Source: Phocaeicola sartorii JCM 17136 = DSM 21941 (GTDB taxonomy: Bacteria; Bacteroidota; Bacteroidia; Bacteroidales; Bacteroidaceae). Taken from it: a DNA stretch of 64,000 bases. The position numbers and the translations under genes were made by a program. Position 1 is the first letter of the stretch. Each line of letters opens with the position of its first letter. The stretch covers positions 62,001-126,000 of the forward strand of contig NZ_BAKM01000012.1 in assembly GCF_000614185.1 (NCBI RefSeq), in the 5' to 3' direction. Positions 36,823 to 45,547 of this stretch are shown here, piece after piece. Under the pieces are notes generated by a model. It made no database searches. It was not told the DNA's origin and saw nothing but the letters and a program-made list of their open reading frames with translations.

Positions 36823-37245
36823 CTAAAAAATATCGGAGTTCCGTTTCTTGTAGAGTTCCGAAATTTCCTCCTGATAGGTCGCGAAATGCTGCTCCAGCAC
36901 ATTGTCCAGGTAGCTGTACAGCGAGAGTTCATTCTTACCGATAACCTGCACGATCCGGGTTATACGCTCGTGAAACTCCTTGCGGATATACACCGTTTTG
37001 CCGCTTCGGGTATTGGAGGGGGCGTTCCGGATAAAAAGACGCTCGTAATCCTGGCCTTTCCCTCTTCGGCGGCGTCCCTCCTCTTTCGTAGCCGGCGAGG
37101 CCGCCGCCTCGCCGGACGGTTCCGATAGAGCCGATGCCTCCTCCTCTTTTTCCGGCGTGTAAGGATGCAATGGCCGGTTTCGGCTTTTGGCCTGGCTGAT
37201 GATGAAGGAAGCGTCCAAACCGTCGTCATGTTCTTTTCCGCTCAT
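36823..37245 (-). CDS. DUF3408 protein (TraB-like)
   Basis: 140 residues. The first half is charged and low-complexity (KEEGRRRRGKGQDYERL). The second half is the DUF3408 domain, YIRKEFHERITRIVQVIGKNELSLYSYLDNVLEQHF. It lies 6 nt after traA, the ParA-like ATPase, the usual arrangement of a ParA with a DNA-binding partner. It may help partition or transfer initiation. Confidence 0.75.
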   Translation of the reverse strand: MSGKEHDDGLDASFIISQAKSRNRPLHPYTPEKEEEASALSEPSGEAAASPATKEEGRRRRGKGQDYERLFIRNAPSNTRSGKTVYIRKEFHERITRIVQVIGKNELSLYSYLDNVLEQHFATYQEEISELYKKRNSDIF

Positions 37246-37251
37246 GAGATA

Positions 37252-38004
37252 CTACTTTAACAGTTCGATCAATTCATCCACGAGTTTATCCAGGTTGCTG
37301 CCCCGGATCAAAGAACGGTCTGCCGGGAAGAGCGTGGAACGGAAGACAGAGCGGCGGCTGGCGCTCTGCTCACGACGGAAACGCTTGGTGTCAGGCAAGA
37401 AGGTCTTCAGGACAGGAAGATCCAACTCTTTCATTACCGCCTCGTAAACCTGATATAACTCTGTCTTTTCACGCCCGTCCACCATGTTCCACAACATATA
37501 CAGCCCTTTCATCCGGGACTTCTCGCGGCCCATGATATGCTCCTTGACCACAACCGCGTAATTCAGGGTGCTTTCCATGACAACCCGGTCGGCACTGATC
37601 GGGGCGACGAGATAATCCATTCCGGCCAGGGAATGAATCAGATCCTCGTTATTGATCGTACCGGGAAGGTCGAAGAACACATAATCGAAATCACCTTGCG
37701 GCAGGAGGTAGTCGGCATCGGCCAACGCCTCTTTCGTGTTGCTTTCCACGACAGGATAGGCTTTCTTTTGAAGCCGGGTGAATTGTTCGTAAGCCAGCCT
37801 CTTGTAATGTTCGTCTTCGAGGGCAAGCTTCAGGTCACGTTCCCGCATCTCCACAATGGAGTGTTGGGGATAATCGCAGTCGATGACCGCGACATTGAAA
37901 CCCTTTACATAGTGCAGGTAAGAGGCTGCCAGCACCGTGAGGGTGGTTTTGCCCGCTCCGCCTTTCTGGGTGGAGAAGGCCACGAATTTCGTTTTCTCTT
38001 TCAT
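37252..38004 (-). CDS. traA: ParA-like ATPase TraA
   Basis: 250 residues. The deviant Walker A is STQKGGAGKTTLTV near residue 11. VAVIDCDYPQHSIVEMRERD and YVFFDLPGTINNEDLI are the A' and Walker B regions of ParA/MinD ATPases. It is the first gene of the tra operon and is read away from the mob genes. In this family it is thought to position or partition the element. No promoter of the consensus type is obvious just upstream. Confidence 0.9.
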   Translation of the reverse strand: MKEKTKFVAFSTQKGGAGKTTLTVLAASYLHYVKGFNVAVIDCDYPQHSIVEMRERDLKLALEDEHYKRLAYEQFTRLQKKAYPVVESNTKEALADADYLLPQGDFDYVFFDLPGTINNEDLIHSLAGMDYLVAPISADRVVMESTLNYAVVVKEHIMGREKSRMKGLYMLWNMVDGREKTELYQVYEAVMKELDLPVLKTFLPDTKRFRREQSASRRSVFRSTLFPADRSLIRGSNLDKLVDELIELLK

Positions 38005-38244
38005 TGTTCCATGCGTTTTTAGTTATACAATCGGGTAATCGTTCATCTCTTCACGTATCCGGGCAAGTGACGGCATGAGATTTTATGCAGGTATGCCGGC
38101 ACGCATATATGCTGGTGCGCTGGCAGGCTGTTACGCCGGTATGCCGGTGCATGGGCGCGTGTCCGATTTTATACTCATGCGCAACCGCATTTGCTTATCC
38201 GGACAAAGACCCGCTTTTTCCTCTGCACACGGTGTTTCCTGCAT

Positions 38245-38266
38245 CTGTCCGCACGTGTGCGGACAG
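38245..38266. repeat. Perfect inverted repeat in the oriT candidate
   Basis: CTGTCCGCAC-GT-GTGCGGACAG: 10-bp arms with a 2-nt centre. It looks like a dimer-binding operator or cruciform. Confidence 0.75.
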
Positions 38267-38384
38267 GGGGATGTGTCATTGCCCGTATCCGTTCTCACGT
38301 GCAAAGTAAACCCTTAAAAACACGGGGTGTATGCTCTTTTTCCGCTATGGCCGCATGTGGCGTCAAAGTGGACTCAAGTGGCAT

Positions 38385-38407
38385 AATCGCTTATAGTACA
38401 AGCGATT
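38385..38407. repeat. Inverted repeat before the mob promoter
   Basis: AATCGCTT-ATAGTAC-AAGCGATT: 8-bp perfect arms, 7-nt loop, just upstream of the -7 element at 38,419. Confidence 0.7.
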
Positions 38408-38418
38408 GAATAGGTCGG

Positions 38419-38426
38419 TATCTTTG
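38419..38426 (+). promoter_or_regulatory. -7 element toward mobA
   Basis: TATCTTTG matches TAnnTTTG, about 280 nt upstream of mobA. The -33 position overlaps the inverted repeat at 38,385-38,407, which could be an operator. Confidence 0.4.
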
Positions 38427-38535
38427 CCTCGTGAACGATCCCGACGCTAATGAAGCCGTCCTTGCCCCGTTTTACGGCGGCTCTTTCAATGTTCTGTCCG
38501 CGAGCGGGCAGAAGGTATTTGCAAAGGGCAAATAG

Positions 38536-38587
38536 CAAGCTGTGTTTTCTGCTGCACGATTCTCGTTTTGCAGCAGAAAACAGCTTG
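38536..38587. repeat. Long hairpin in the oriT candidate
   Basis: The left arm (38,536-38,556) CAAGCTGTGTTTTCTGCTGCA pairs with the right arm (38,569-38,587), 19 bp with a 2-nt bulge and a 12-nt loop. The CTGCTGCA core also occurs in the 19.0-kb inverted repeat. Confidence 0.8.
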
Positions 38588-38707
38588 CCCGCAAGGGGGA
38601 GAAAGCACCTCCGGAGTCGGTGCTTTTCAGAAAGACGGCAAGCCGCGAAGGGATCGGAATTTTCAGGAACCGGTGGGGCTCTGGCCTCTCCTTAAAATTT
38701 CGATGCG

Positions 38708-39130
38708 ATGGAAAAGAACAGGAAGCCCCGAGGGGGCAAAGGGGGACGACCCGCGAAAAACGACCCGGCCGTTTACCGCTTTTCGGTAAACTTTTCAGCC
38801 GTGGAACATGCCCGTTTCCTCGACCTTTACGAGCAGTCCGGGCTATTGTCCAAAGCCGCTTTTATCAAAGCGAGAGTGTTCAACGAGGCGTTCCGAGTGG
38901 TAAAGACCGACCGGGGAACGCTCGAATACGTGGCGAAGCTGACCGCTTTCCACGCCCAATTCCGTGCCATAGGAACGAATTATAACCAGGTGGTGAAGGA
39001 GCTGCACGCGCATTTTTCAGAGAAGAAAACACTCGCGCTGCTCTATAAACTGGAGAAAGCGACACGTGAACTGGCGGCCGTCGGGCAGCAGGTCGTGTCG
39101 CTCTCCGAAGAGTTCAGACAGCGATGGTAG
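38708..39130 (+). CDS. mobA: Mobilisation protein MobA
   Basis: 140 residues. A basic N-terminus (KNRKPRGGKGGRPAKND) precedes a ribbon-helix-helix-like segment (YRFSVNFSAVEHARFLDLYE). A helical MobC/MobA-type C-terminus follows, LTAFHAQFRAIGTNYNQVVK. Such proteins bind oriT and help the relaxase nick. The gene overlaps mobB by 7 nt. Confidence 0.85.
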   Translation: MEKNRKPRGGKGGRPAKNDPAVYRFSVNFSAVEHARFLDLYEQSGLLSKAAFIKARVFNEAFRVVKTDRGTLEYVAKLTAFHAQFRAIGTNYNQVVKELHAHFSEKKTLALLYKLEKATRELAAVGQQVVSLSEEFRQRW

Positions 39131-40269
39131 CCAATATCACCACCGGAAAAGACGTGTATGGCGCGCTGGCGTACAACCAGGAGAAAGTCGATCGGGGCGA
39201 CGGGAAGGTGCTGCTGACCCACATCGTGAGGGAGCCGGCGGATGGCCGCTTCAACGTGGCCGCGGCGGCAGAAGACCTCCTGCGCTGGATGCCCTCGCAC
39301 TACCGGACGGAAAAACCCGTCGTGCACGTGTCGCTCAACCCGGCTCCCGAAGACCGCCTCGACGACGGGCAGCTCGCGGAGATAGCCGGGGCCTACATGG
39401 AGCGCATGGGCTGGGGAGGACAACCTTATATCGTATTCAAGCATACCGACATCGGACGGGAGCATATCCATATCGTGTCGGTGCAGGTGGCCCAGGACGG
39501 GCGCAAGATAAACGACAGCAGGCGCAACGAACGCAGCGTGGCCGTTACCGAGGAACTGGAAAGGGAGTACGGACTGCATCCCGCCAAAGGGAGAAGGCGG
39601 GAGAAAGGGCAAGGGATCGTCCCCGCCGATTACACGAGGGGAGACCTGAAACGGCAGGTGGCGGCGGTAATAAAACCGGCCGTGGCGGCATACCGCTTCC
39701 AGACCCTCGGCGAGTTCCGGGCATTGCTGTCCCTATATAATATAGGTATAGAGGAAGTCCGGGGAGAGCGGAACGGAACCCCCTACCGGGGATTGCTCTA
39801 CACGCTGCTGGACGAGAACGGGGACAAGGCAGTGGCCGCGCCGCTCAAATCCTCACTGTTCGGTAAAGAGGTCGGGTATGACGGGCTGGAACGGCACATG
39901 GAGCGCAGCGCCGAACGGTTCGGGAAGGACGGCACGGGGAGGCAAATCCGTGACCGGGTCGATAAAGCGCTTCGGGGAGAACCCACGGAGGAAGAACTGC
40001 GGGAACGCCTGCGGGAAGCCCGGGTAGATCTCTACATACGACGCAACGAAAACGGCCGCATCGTGGGAGTGACGTTCATTGACCACGAAACACGGACGGT
40101 CGTGAACGGATCACGGCTGGGAAAGGCATACTCGGCCAACGCCTTCGAGATGCGCTTCGGCGGGAAACGGAATCCCGGGGAAAGCACGAGGGGCTTGTCC
40201 CCGAAACAAGCGCCTGCCGGACGGAACGGGCAACGGAAGCGGAATACCTCACGACGGAGGAAAGTATAA
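39124..40269 (+). CDS. mobB: Relaxase/mobilisation nuclease MobB
   Basis: 381 residues. A likely catalytic Tyr lies in GALAYNQEK near the N-terminus, and the metal-binding three-His motif is FKHTDIGREHIHIVSVQV (about residues 105-120). It nicks one strand at oriT and leads it into the recipient. The C-terminal half is charged and ends in a basic tail. The overlap with mobA shows translational coupling. Confidence 0.9.
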   Translation: MVANITTGKDVYGALAYNQEKVDRGDGKVLLTHIVREPADGRFNVAAAAEDLLRWMPSHYRTEKPVVHVSLNPAPEDRLDDGQLAEIAGAYMERMGWGGQPYIVFKHTDIGREHIHIVSVQVAQDGRKINDSRRNERSVAVTEELEREYGLHPAKGRRREKGQGIVPADYTRGDLKRQVAAVIKPAVAAYRFQTLGEFRALLSLYNIGIEEVRGERNGTPYRGLLYTLLDENGDKAVAAPLKSSLFGKEVGYDGLERHMERSAERFGKDGTGRQIRDRVDKALRGEPTEEELRERLREARVDLYIRRNENGRIVGVTFIDHETRTVVNGSRLGKAYSANAFEMRFGGKRNPGESTRGLSPKQAPAGRNGQRKRNTSRRRKV

Positions 40270-40306
40270 CATCTCAATTATCATTCATTTATTAAATTTT
40301 ACGGTT

Positions 40307-42315
40307 ATGCAACAGGAAGACGACCTTCGGGGTCTTGCAAAAACAATGGATTTCATGCGGGCATTGAGTATCTTGTTCGTGGTGATCAACATCTACTGGT
40401 TCTGCTACGGGCAGATACGGGAGTGGGGAATCAATATCGGCGTGGTCGATAGGATTCTGCTGAACTTCGACCGCACCGCGGGGCTGTTCCGGAATATACT
40501 ATGGACAAAACTTTTCGCCGTCGTGTTCCTCGCCCTTTCGTGCCTCGGGACGAAAGGCGTGAAAGAGGAGAAAATCACGTGGCGGAAAATCATCGCCTCC
40601 CTGGCGACGGGAGGCGTGCTGTTCTTCTTCAACTGGTGGCTGCTGGACTTGCTGCTGCCGGCGGTGGCGAACGCCGCTTTCTACATCCTGTCCCTATCGG
40701 CCGGGTATATCTGCCTCTTGATGGGCGGCGTGTGGATGTCCCGCCTGCTGAAGAACAACATGATGGACGACCCCTTCAACAACGAGAACGAATCCTTCCA
40801 ACAGGAAACCCGCCTGATCGAGAACGAATACTCCATAAATCTGCCGACGAAGTTTTACTATAACAAGCAGTGGAACAGCGGGTTCGTCAATGTCGTAAAT
40901 CCGCAGAGAGCTTGTATATGTATGGGCAGTCCGGGCAGCGGGAAAAGTTACTGCGTTGTCAATCAATTCATTAAACAGCAAATCGAAAAGGGTTATACCC
41001 AATACGTTTACGACTACAAATTTCCCGATCTTTCGGAAATCGCTTACAACCACCTGCTGAATAACCGGCGGGGCTACAAGAAGGTTCCGACGTTCTACGT
41101 CATAAACTTCGACGACCCGCGCCGCTCGCACCGTTGCAACCCCATTCACCCGGACTTCATGACCGATATTTCGGACGCCTACGAGAGCGCCTATACCATC
41201 ATGCTCAACCTGAACCGAACCTGGGTGCAGAAACAGGGCGATTTTTTTGTAGAAAGCCCCATTATCCTTTTCGCGGCCGTGATCTGGTTCCTGCGCATCT
41301 ACGACAACGGGCGGTATTGTACCTTCCCGCACGCCATCGAGTTCCTGAACAAGCGGTACGAGGATATTTTCCCGATTCTGACATCCTACCCGGAACTCGA
41401 AAACTACCTCAGCCCCTTTATGGATGCCTGGATCGGAGGCGCTCAGGATCAGCTCCAGGGCCAGATAGCATCGGCCAAAATTCCGCTTTCCCGCATGATT
41501 TCGCCCCAGCTATATTGGGTCATGTCGGGGGATGACTTCACACTCGACATCAACAACCCGGACGATCCCAAAATACTCTGCGTGGGGAACAATCCCAACA
41601 GGCAAAACATTTACAATGCGGCGTTGGGACTGTACAATTCCCGCATCGTGAAGCTCATCAACAAGAAAGGCCAGCTCAAATCGGGCATCATCATCGACGA
41701 GTTGCCGACGATCTACTTCAAGGGACTCGACAACCTGATCGCCACGGCCAGAAGCAACAAGGTCGCCGTGCTGCTGTGCTTCCAGGATTTTTCACAGTTG
41801 AAGAGGGACTACGGGGACAAGGAGGCCGCCGTCGTGATGAACACGGTGGGCAACATCTTCTCCGGGCAGGTCGTTGGCGAAACGGCCAAGACGCTCTCGG
41901 AGCGCTTCGGCAAGGTATTGCAGAAGCGGCAGAGCATGACGATCAATCGCAATGAGAAATCGACCTCCATATCCACGCAGTTGGACAGCCTGATCCCGGC
42001 CTCGAAGATCTCGACGCTCACCCAGGGGATGTTCGTCGGGGCCGTGGCGGACAACTTCGACGAGCGAATCGAACAAAAGATTTTCCACTGCGAGATTGTC
42101 GTGGACAACGAAAAAGTGAAAGCGGAAACGGCCCGGTACGAGAAGATACCCCAGATTACCGACTTCACCGACGAGAACGGGACGGATCACATGAAAGAGG
42201 TCGTGCAGGAAAACTACGAACGCATCAAGCCGAGGCCGGCCGGATCGTCGCCGAGGAGCTGGAACGAATAAAGAACGACCCGGTGCTTTGCAAGCTCCTG
42301 CCGGAGCAGAACTAA
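40307..42315 (+). CDS. mobC: Coupling protein MobC (TraG/VirD4-like, frameshifted at the end)
   Basis: 669 residues after restoring one base near 42,231, where NYERIK continues as AEAGRIVAEELERIKNDPVL to a stop at 42,315. Several N-terminal membrane helices (about 20-38, 65-85, 100-122, 126-146) precede the ATPase domain with Walker A MGSPGSGKSY (about 205) and Walker B SGIIIDELPT. It is a type IV coupling protein that delivers the relaxase-DNA complex to the channel. Only the last few residues are affected by the break. Confidence 0.92.
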
Positions 42316-42337
42316 ATGAATACGAGTCCCCGCAAAC

Positions 42338-42362
42338 AGCCTCCGTTATCTTAACGGGGGCT
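42338..42362 (+). terminator. Terminator after mobC
   Basis: AGCCTCCGTTA-TCT-TAACGGGGGCT: an 11-bp stem with one G:T pair, then TGTTTTCATTTT. It ends the mob operon 22 nt after the stop. Confidence 0.85.
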
Positions 42363-42417
42363 TGTTTTCATTTTCCGCAACGGTACAACGAGCGGAGAAG
42401 ACGGTATTTTGAACTGC

Positions 42418-42765
42418 CTATTCCGTTCTGTTTCCGGCCTTGTCTATATAATACCATTCGTCGCTCTCCCAATAGTGGTATTCTCCGCCCGAACCGGGCA
42501 CTTCTTTCATCGCTCCCTTGTCCGTTACCTTTGCCTTGCCCTCCTTGAAAGGAAAGCCGAAGGCAAAGCGGGGTGTTATGACCGTCCTGCCGTTCTCGTT
42601 CGCATACCCTATGCGCCCTCTCTTGTCCACGATGCGGTACAGACCTTCCTGTACGGGGTCGTTGCCGTTGTCATATTGAAACACGTTGTAATGCTTCATG
42701 GAACTGCAACCGCATAATAGCATTGCTATAATTATCGTTAGAATTTTGCCCATATAAATTTTCAT
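42418..42765 (-). CDS. WG-repeat lipoprotein (cargo)
   Basis: 115 residues. The lipoprotein signal is ILTIIIAMLLCGCSSM. VDKRGRIGYANENGRTVITPRF fits a WG repeat, and WYYIDKAGN begins another. Start at 42765, or at 42753 (second Met). It is convergent to mobC and divergent from the Imm17-like gene, with its own -7 element at 42,792. WG proteins are often found in polymorphic-toxin immunity loci; the role here is unknown. Confidence 0.65.
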   Translation of the reverse strand: MKIYMGKILTIIIAMLLCGCSSMKHYNVFQYDNGNDPVQEGLYRIVDKRGRIGYANENGRTVITPRFAFGFPFKEGKAKVTDKGAMKEVPGSGGEYHYWESDEWYYIDKAGNRTE

Positions 42766-42791
42766 ACATTAGGACTCCCAGCTTGTTTTCA

Positions 42792-42799
42792 CAAAATTA
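42792..42799 (-). promoter_or_regulatory. -7 element for the WG-repeat lipoprotein
   Basis: TAATTTTG on the minus strand, 27 nt upstream of 42765. Confidence 0.45.
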
Positions 42800-42876
42800 C
42801 TGTTTTTACGGCAGACGGGGAGCGTTTGATGCAATGTTTCTCGGCATAACGTGGTGATTAAGTGGACGGAAAACAT

Positions 42877-42884
42877 TATTTTTG
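42877..42884 (+). promoter_or_regulatory. -7 element for the Imm17-like gene
   Basis: TATTTTTG, 28 nt upstream of the start at 42913. No clear -33 TTTG. Confidence 0.45.
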
Positions 42885-42912
42885 TATTCGGAATCCTTTT
42901 AATCATAAGCCT

Positions 42913-43169
42913 ATGGCGATTACCGATATATACGAGGCGATGAACAGCAAGGTTGAATCTTTTTTCGAGTGGGCGCAGGCTCACCCGAAATACGGGCTGC
43001 TGTTTGTTGCCGGACTGCTTGCCCTGTGCTGGTGGGGCTGTTGCTGCGTTGGGAATGGGCGTGTCGCTGGCAGTTTGGCGGCAAGCTGTGGATGTTCGAC
43101 GGCTGCAAGCCTGAAACGCACCGACGGATTCAGATGGTACTGGTCGGCGTGGCTCTGACAGCTGCCTGA
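42913..43169 (+). CDS. Imm17-like immunity protein (frameshifted)
   Basis: About 85 residues after restoring one base near 43,033, where LLALC continues as LVGLLLRWEWACRWQFGGKL. It has two membrane helices (YGLLFVAGLLAL and IQMVLVGVALTAA) with a WxW motif (RWEW) between them, the defining pattern of the Imm17 immunity family in polymorphic-toxin loci. No toxin gene is adjacent, so it is an orphan here. It is followed by two membrane proteins in the same direction. Confidence 0.7.
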
Positions 43170-43196
43170 CGATGTTCTTTATATGGAAGTGACGGT

Positions 43197-43592
43197 ATGG
43201 AAAAGGACAAACGCAAATACCGGTTCTGCTTCATCGACTATATGTGGTATGTGGCCGAAGAATGGAGCGAGCGGGAACATAACAATCTCAACGGGAGAAT
43301 GCTGTTATTCTTTTGCTGGCTCTTTCCCATACTCTTACCGCTTGGAATACCGCTGCTATTTCACCTTTTCAGTTGGATGATTGCTTTTGCCGTAGTAATG
43401 ATTCTCTGCTTTCTTCCCGGCTTGTTCTGCCAACTCCGCTACACAGCCGGGCGACATAAAGTACTCCGTGAACATTATGGGAAGATGAAACATCCCGGCA
43501 GGAAGCTCGCCAAAATAGTCCTTATCGCCGGCGCCCTGACCGTGGCGAATGTCGTGCTGATGTTTCACCTCGGATTTATACATTGGGCATGA
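43197..43592 (+). CDS. Membrane protein, DYxW/KVxxxHY family, copy A
   Basis: 131 residues with three or four membrane helices. The N-terminal FCFIDYMWYVAEEW and the later RYTAGRHKVLREHYG match two neighbouring proteins (43,589 and 44,621). It lies 27 nt after the Imm17-like gene and its stop overlaps the next start. No known family is recognised; an immunity role is inferred from context. Confidence 0.65.
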   Translation: MEKDKRKYRFCFIDYMWYVAEEWSEREHNNLNGRMLLFFCWLFPILLPLGIPLLFHLFSWMIAFAVVMILCFLPGLFCQLRYTAGRHKVLREHYGKMKHPGRKLAKIVLIAGALTVANVVLMFHLGFIHWA

Positions 43593-43978
43593 TGAAACGG
43601 CAGGAACATAAACGGCGTTTTTATTTCTGGGACTACCTCTGGTGGGTGGGGGAGAAAAGGAAGCAGGCAAGGCGAACAGGCAGGGTCGATGGCGAAATGA
43701 TGCTCTCGATTTATATCTTCGCTCTTTTGATATTCCCTATGATGATTGTAACTATCCGGCTTTTTCCGGGTGTGCCGTCATGGTTGCCATGTGTCGTTTT
43801 TAGCATTATCACATTTGTCGTGATGTCGCTCGTCGGCAGGATTTACAAATGGCGGGGCAAAGCCGTGATGTCTCACTATGCCAAGTGCGGGTTTAACGAA
43901 GCCCTTGCGGCTCTGTTATTTTTCCTTGCGACAGCCATTATCTGTTTTATGATGTATCATTCTCTTGACAAAAAGTGA
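43589..43978 (+). CDS. Membrane protein, DYxW/KVxxxHY family, copy B
   Basis: 129 residues with three helices. RFYFWDYLWWVGEKRKQ, DGEMMLSIYIFALLIFP and RIYKWRGKAVMSHY align with copies A and C. ATGATGA overlaps the stop of copy A, so the pair is coupled; either Met may be the start. Function unknown. Confidence 0.65.
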   Translation: MMKRQEHKRRFYFWDYLWWVGEKRKQARRTGRVDGEMMLSIYIFALLIFPMMIVTIRLFPGVPSWLPCVVFSIITFVVMSLVGRIYKWRGKAVMSHYAKCGFNEALAALLFFLATAIICFMMYHSLDKK

Positions 43979-44006
43979 TACATACTTTGATACGACCCCC
44001 GGGCCG

Positions 44007-44594
44007 TCATCTTTCGTGATCTAACTTGATGTACCAGTTCCCCTTGATGGGCTTGTACAGCGTGGTGTCGTTGTATGTCCTGCGGTAGATCTCGTTCAGG
44101 TCGCCTTGTTCGGTGATGCGGATGACGGGGTGATTGCTCAATCCGGGGTCATAGACGAAAGACTTGCTTGTCCCGCTGATGGCAAGACCATTGGAGTAAT
44201 ACGGCATTACGAGGCTCAACTTTGCCGAATCTGCCGTTTCCCGCTCCTGACGGTCAACAAGGACGAGACCACATCCTATCTCTGCCAATAAGGAATCGAG
44301 CAGTACTCGGTCTGGCTTTAACAGCCCATATACCGGAATGTCTTGTTCGTCATTTGATTCATAGGATATATCACTTTGCTCTATTGAATCAAGTATAATG
44401 ACCTCTTCCGGAGAAAGCGGCGGATAGTGGAAACTGCCTTCTGAACTCTCCGCCATGATTTCGTACACCTTGCGGAACGCCGCCTCGTGCGTGTTGAAGT
44501 GCCGTATCATTTCCTCGTCCGACGGCGGCATGGGCGGCTCGCAACTCACAACGGATACAGCCGCTAAAAACAGTGTTATGATAGATTTCTTCAT
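44007..44594 (-). CDS. Lipoprotein of the cargo island
   Basis: 195 residues from the ATG at 44594. The lipoprotein signal is ITLFLAAVSVVSC, followed by EPPMPPSDEEM. The rest is a soluble domain ending TTLYKPIKGNWYIKLDHER. No family is recognised. It follows gene copy C by 26 nt without a repeat between them, so both probably belong to one cassette or an older block. Confidence 0.55.
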   Translation of the reverse strand: MKKSIITLFLAAVSVVSCEPPMPPSDEEMIRHFNTHEAAFRKVYEIMAESSEGSFHYPPLSPEEVIILDSIEQSDISYESNDEQDIPVYGLLKPDRVLLDSLLAEIGCGLVLVDRQERETADSAKLSLVMPYYSNGLAISGTSKSFVYDPGLSNHPVIRITEQGDLNEIYRRTYNDTTLYKPIKGNWYIKLDHER

Positions 44595-44620
44595 TCTATT
44601 TATTGGGTATGTTTTGATTA

Positions 44621-45454
44621 TTAAAATTCCATATCCTCCGTCCATTCCAGAGAGTCCACCGGGCAAAGTCCGGCGTTATTCACTTCATACCACCCGGTCA
44701 GCAGAATCCTTATGCTGTCAGGCGTATATCCCTTGACCCATGTACATTCTATAAACGTGCGTCTGCCGTCTTGGATTTCATCAATCGTGGCATGGTTCAA
44801 CAACCCAACACGGAACTCTCCGCCCATATCCCCCTTTGTTGCCCGTACCTGCATGATATAGACAGGTTGTCCGTAGCGGGATGTGCGGCTGTTTTGATTT
44901 ATCAGGCGTTGTAAGATTTCGTGGGGAACTTCCTGACGGGCTCCTACTTTGAAATACAGTGGAAGATAATCCCTCCACCTTTGCGGTACTTCCACCTGCG
45001 TTTTCTCTACCTTTGCCTTTTTCCCGCTTATCCGCATCAGTGCGCTTGGCAACAGGTATGCTTCGGCAATAAGCAGAAAACCGAGCGAGAACAGGAAGAA
45101 GTAACATCTGAAGGGGCTGAACCTGCGTCCTTCATAGTGCTGCATGACCGCTTTCCTTCGTGTAAACGGGTATATCCGACCTCGCCCGATATAGTGGAGG
45201 ATTACGAGTAACCCAATTATCATGGCGACTGTAAACCACTCGAATGCCGGGGAGCCGTAAAGGAAATGAGCGGCTGTGAAGAATATCGGCTCATAGATAA
45301 ATATCATGATGCAAAGCATCAGCATGGATTCCCCATCGGGTCGTCTTGGCTCGCCCTTGTAATGCCACTGCGCCATTTCTCCCAACCAGAACAGGTAGTC
45401 GAAGAAATAATAATGCCGTTGTCGTTCTTGCTCCTTATATTCCTGTTTCCTCAT
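44621..45454 (-). CDS. Membrane protein, DYxW/KVxxxHY family, copy C with C-terminal domain
   Basis: 277 residues. The first 130 (YYFFDYLFWLGEMAQWHYKG, DGESMLMLCIMIFIYEP, RRKAVMQHYEG) align with copies A and B. An extra domain of about 140 residues follows, probably extracytoplasmic (VPQRWRDYLPLYFKVGARQE, HATIDEIQDGRRTFIECTW). It is the last gene of the repeat-spaced array, 20 nt after repeat R1. Function unknown. Confidence 0.65.
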   Translation of the reverse strand: MRKQEYKEQERQRHYYFFDYLFWLGEMAQWHYKGEPRRPDGESMLMLCIMIFIYEPIFFTAAHFLYGSPAFEWFTVAMIIGLLVILHYIGRGRIYPFTRRKAVMQHYEGRRFSPFRCYFFLFSLGFLLIAEAYLLPSALMRISGKKAKVEKTQVEVPQRWRDYLPLYFKVGARQEVPHEILQRLINQNSRTSRYGQPVYIMQVRATKGDMGGEFRVGLLNHATIDEIQDGRRTFIECTWVKGYTPDSIRILLTGWYEVNNAGLCPVDSLEWTEDMEF

Positions 45455-45473
45455 TCTAATTATATCACGTGGA

Positions 45474-45518
45474 TAATGTCCGGCAGCGTTCCACTTAAAG
45501 CGGTAGTGCTGTTTGTTT
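45474..45518 (-). repeat. attC-like hairpin R1
   Basis: 45 nt of the GGCAGCG subtype: stem CAGC..CC.CTT / AAG.GG..GCTG, ends TAATG and TTGTTT. It lies 30 nt past the stop of the lipoprotein gene and 20 nt before the next start. Confidence 0.75.
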
Positions 45519-45547
45519 TCTAAATCTTCGTGTCTTTATTAGCAAAA

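Larger units (their letters stand above)
38005..38707. other. Candidate oriT/regulatory region between traA and mobA
   Basis: About 700 bases without a gene between the divergent tra and mob operons. It carries at least four hairpins (38,245-38,266; 38,385-38,407; about 38,492-38,512, CTGTCCGC-GA-GCGGGCAG; 38,536-38,587) and a TATCTTTG -7 element. It also has imperfect ATGCCGG repeats near 38,092-38,150. Position next to mobA/mobB and density of inverted repeats make it the best oriT candidate. The nick site is not identifiable from this sequence alone. Confidence 0.55.

Noticed and set aside
38075-38317. Small plus-strand open frames between traA and mobA
   Set aside because: Low-complexity Cys/Arg/Ala-rich translations over hairpins and repeats; no start signal or family.
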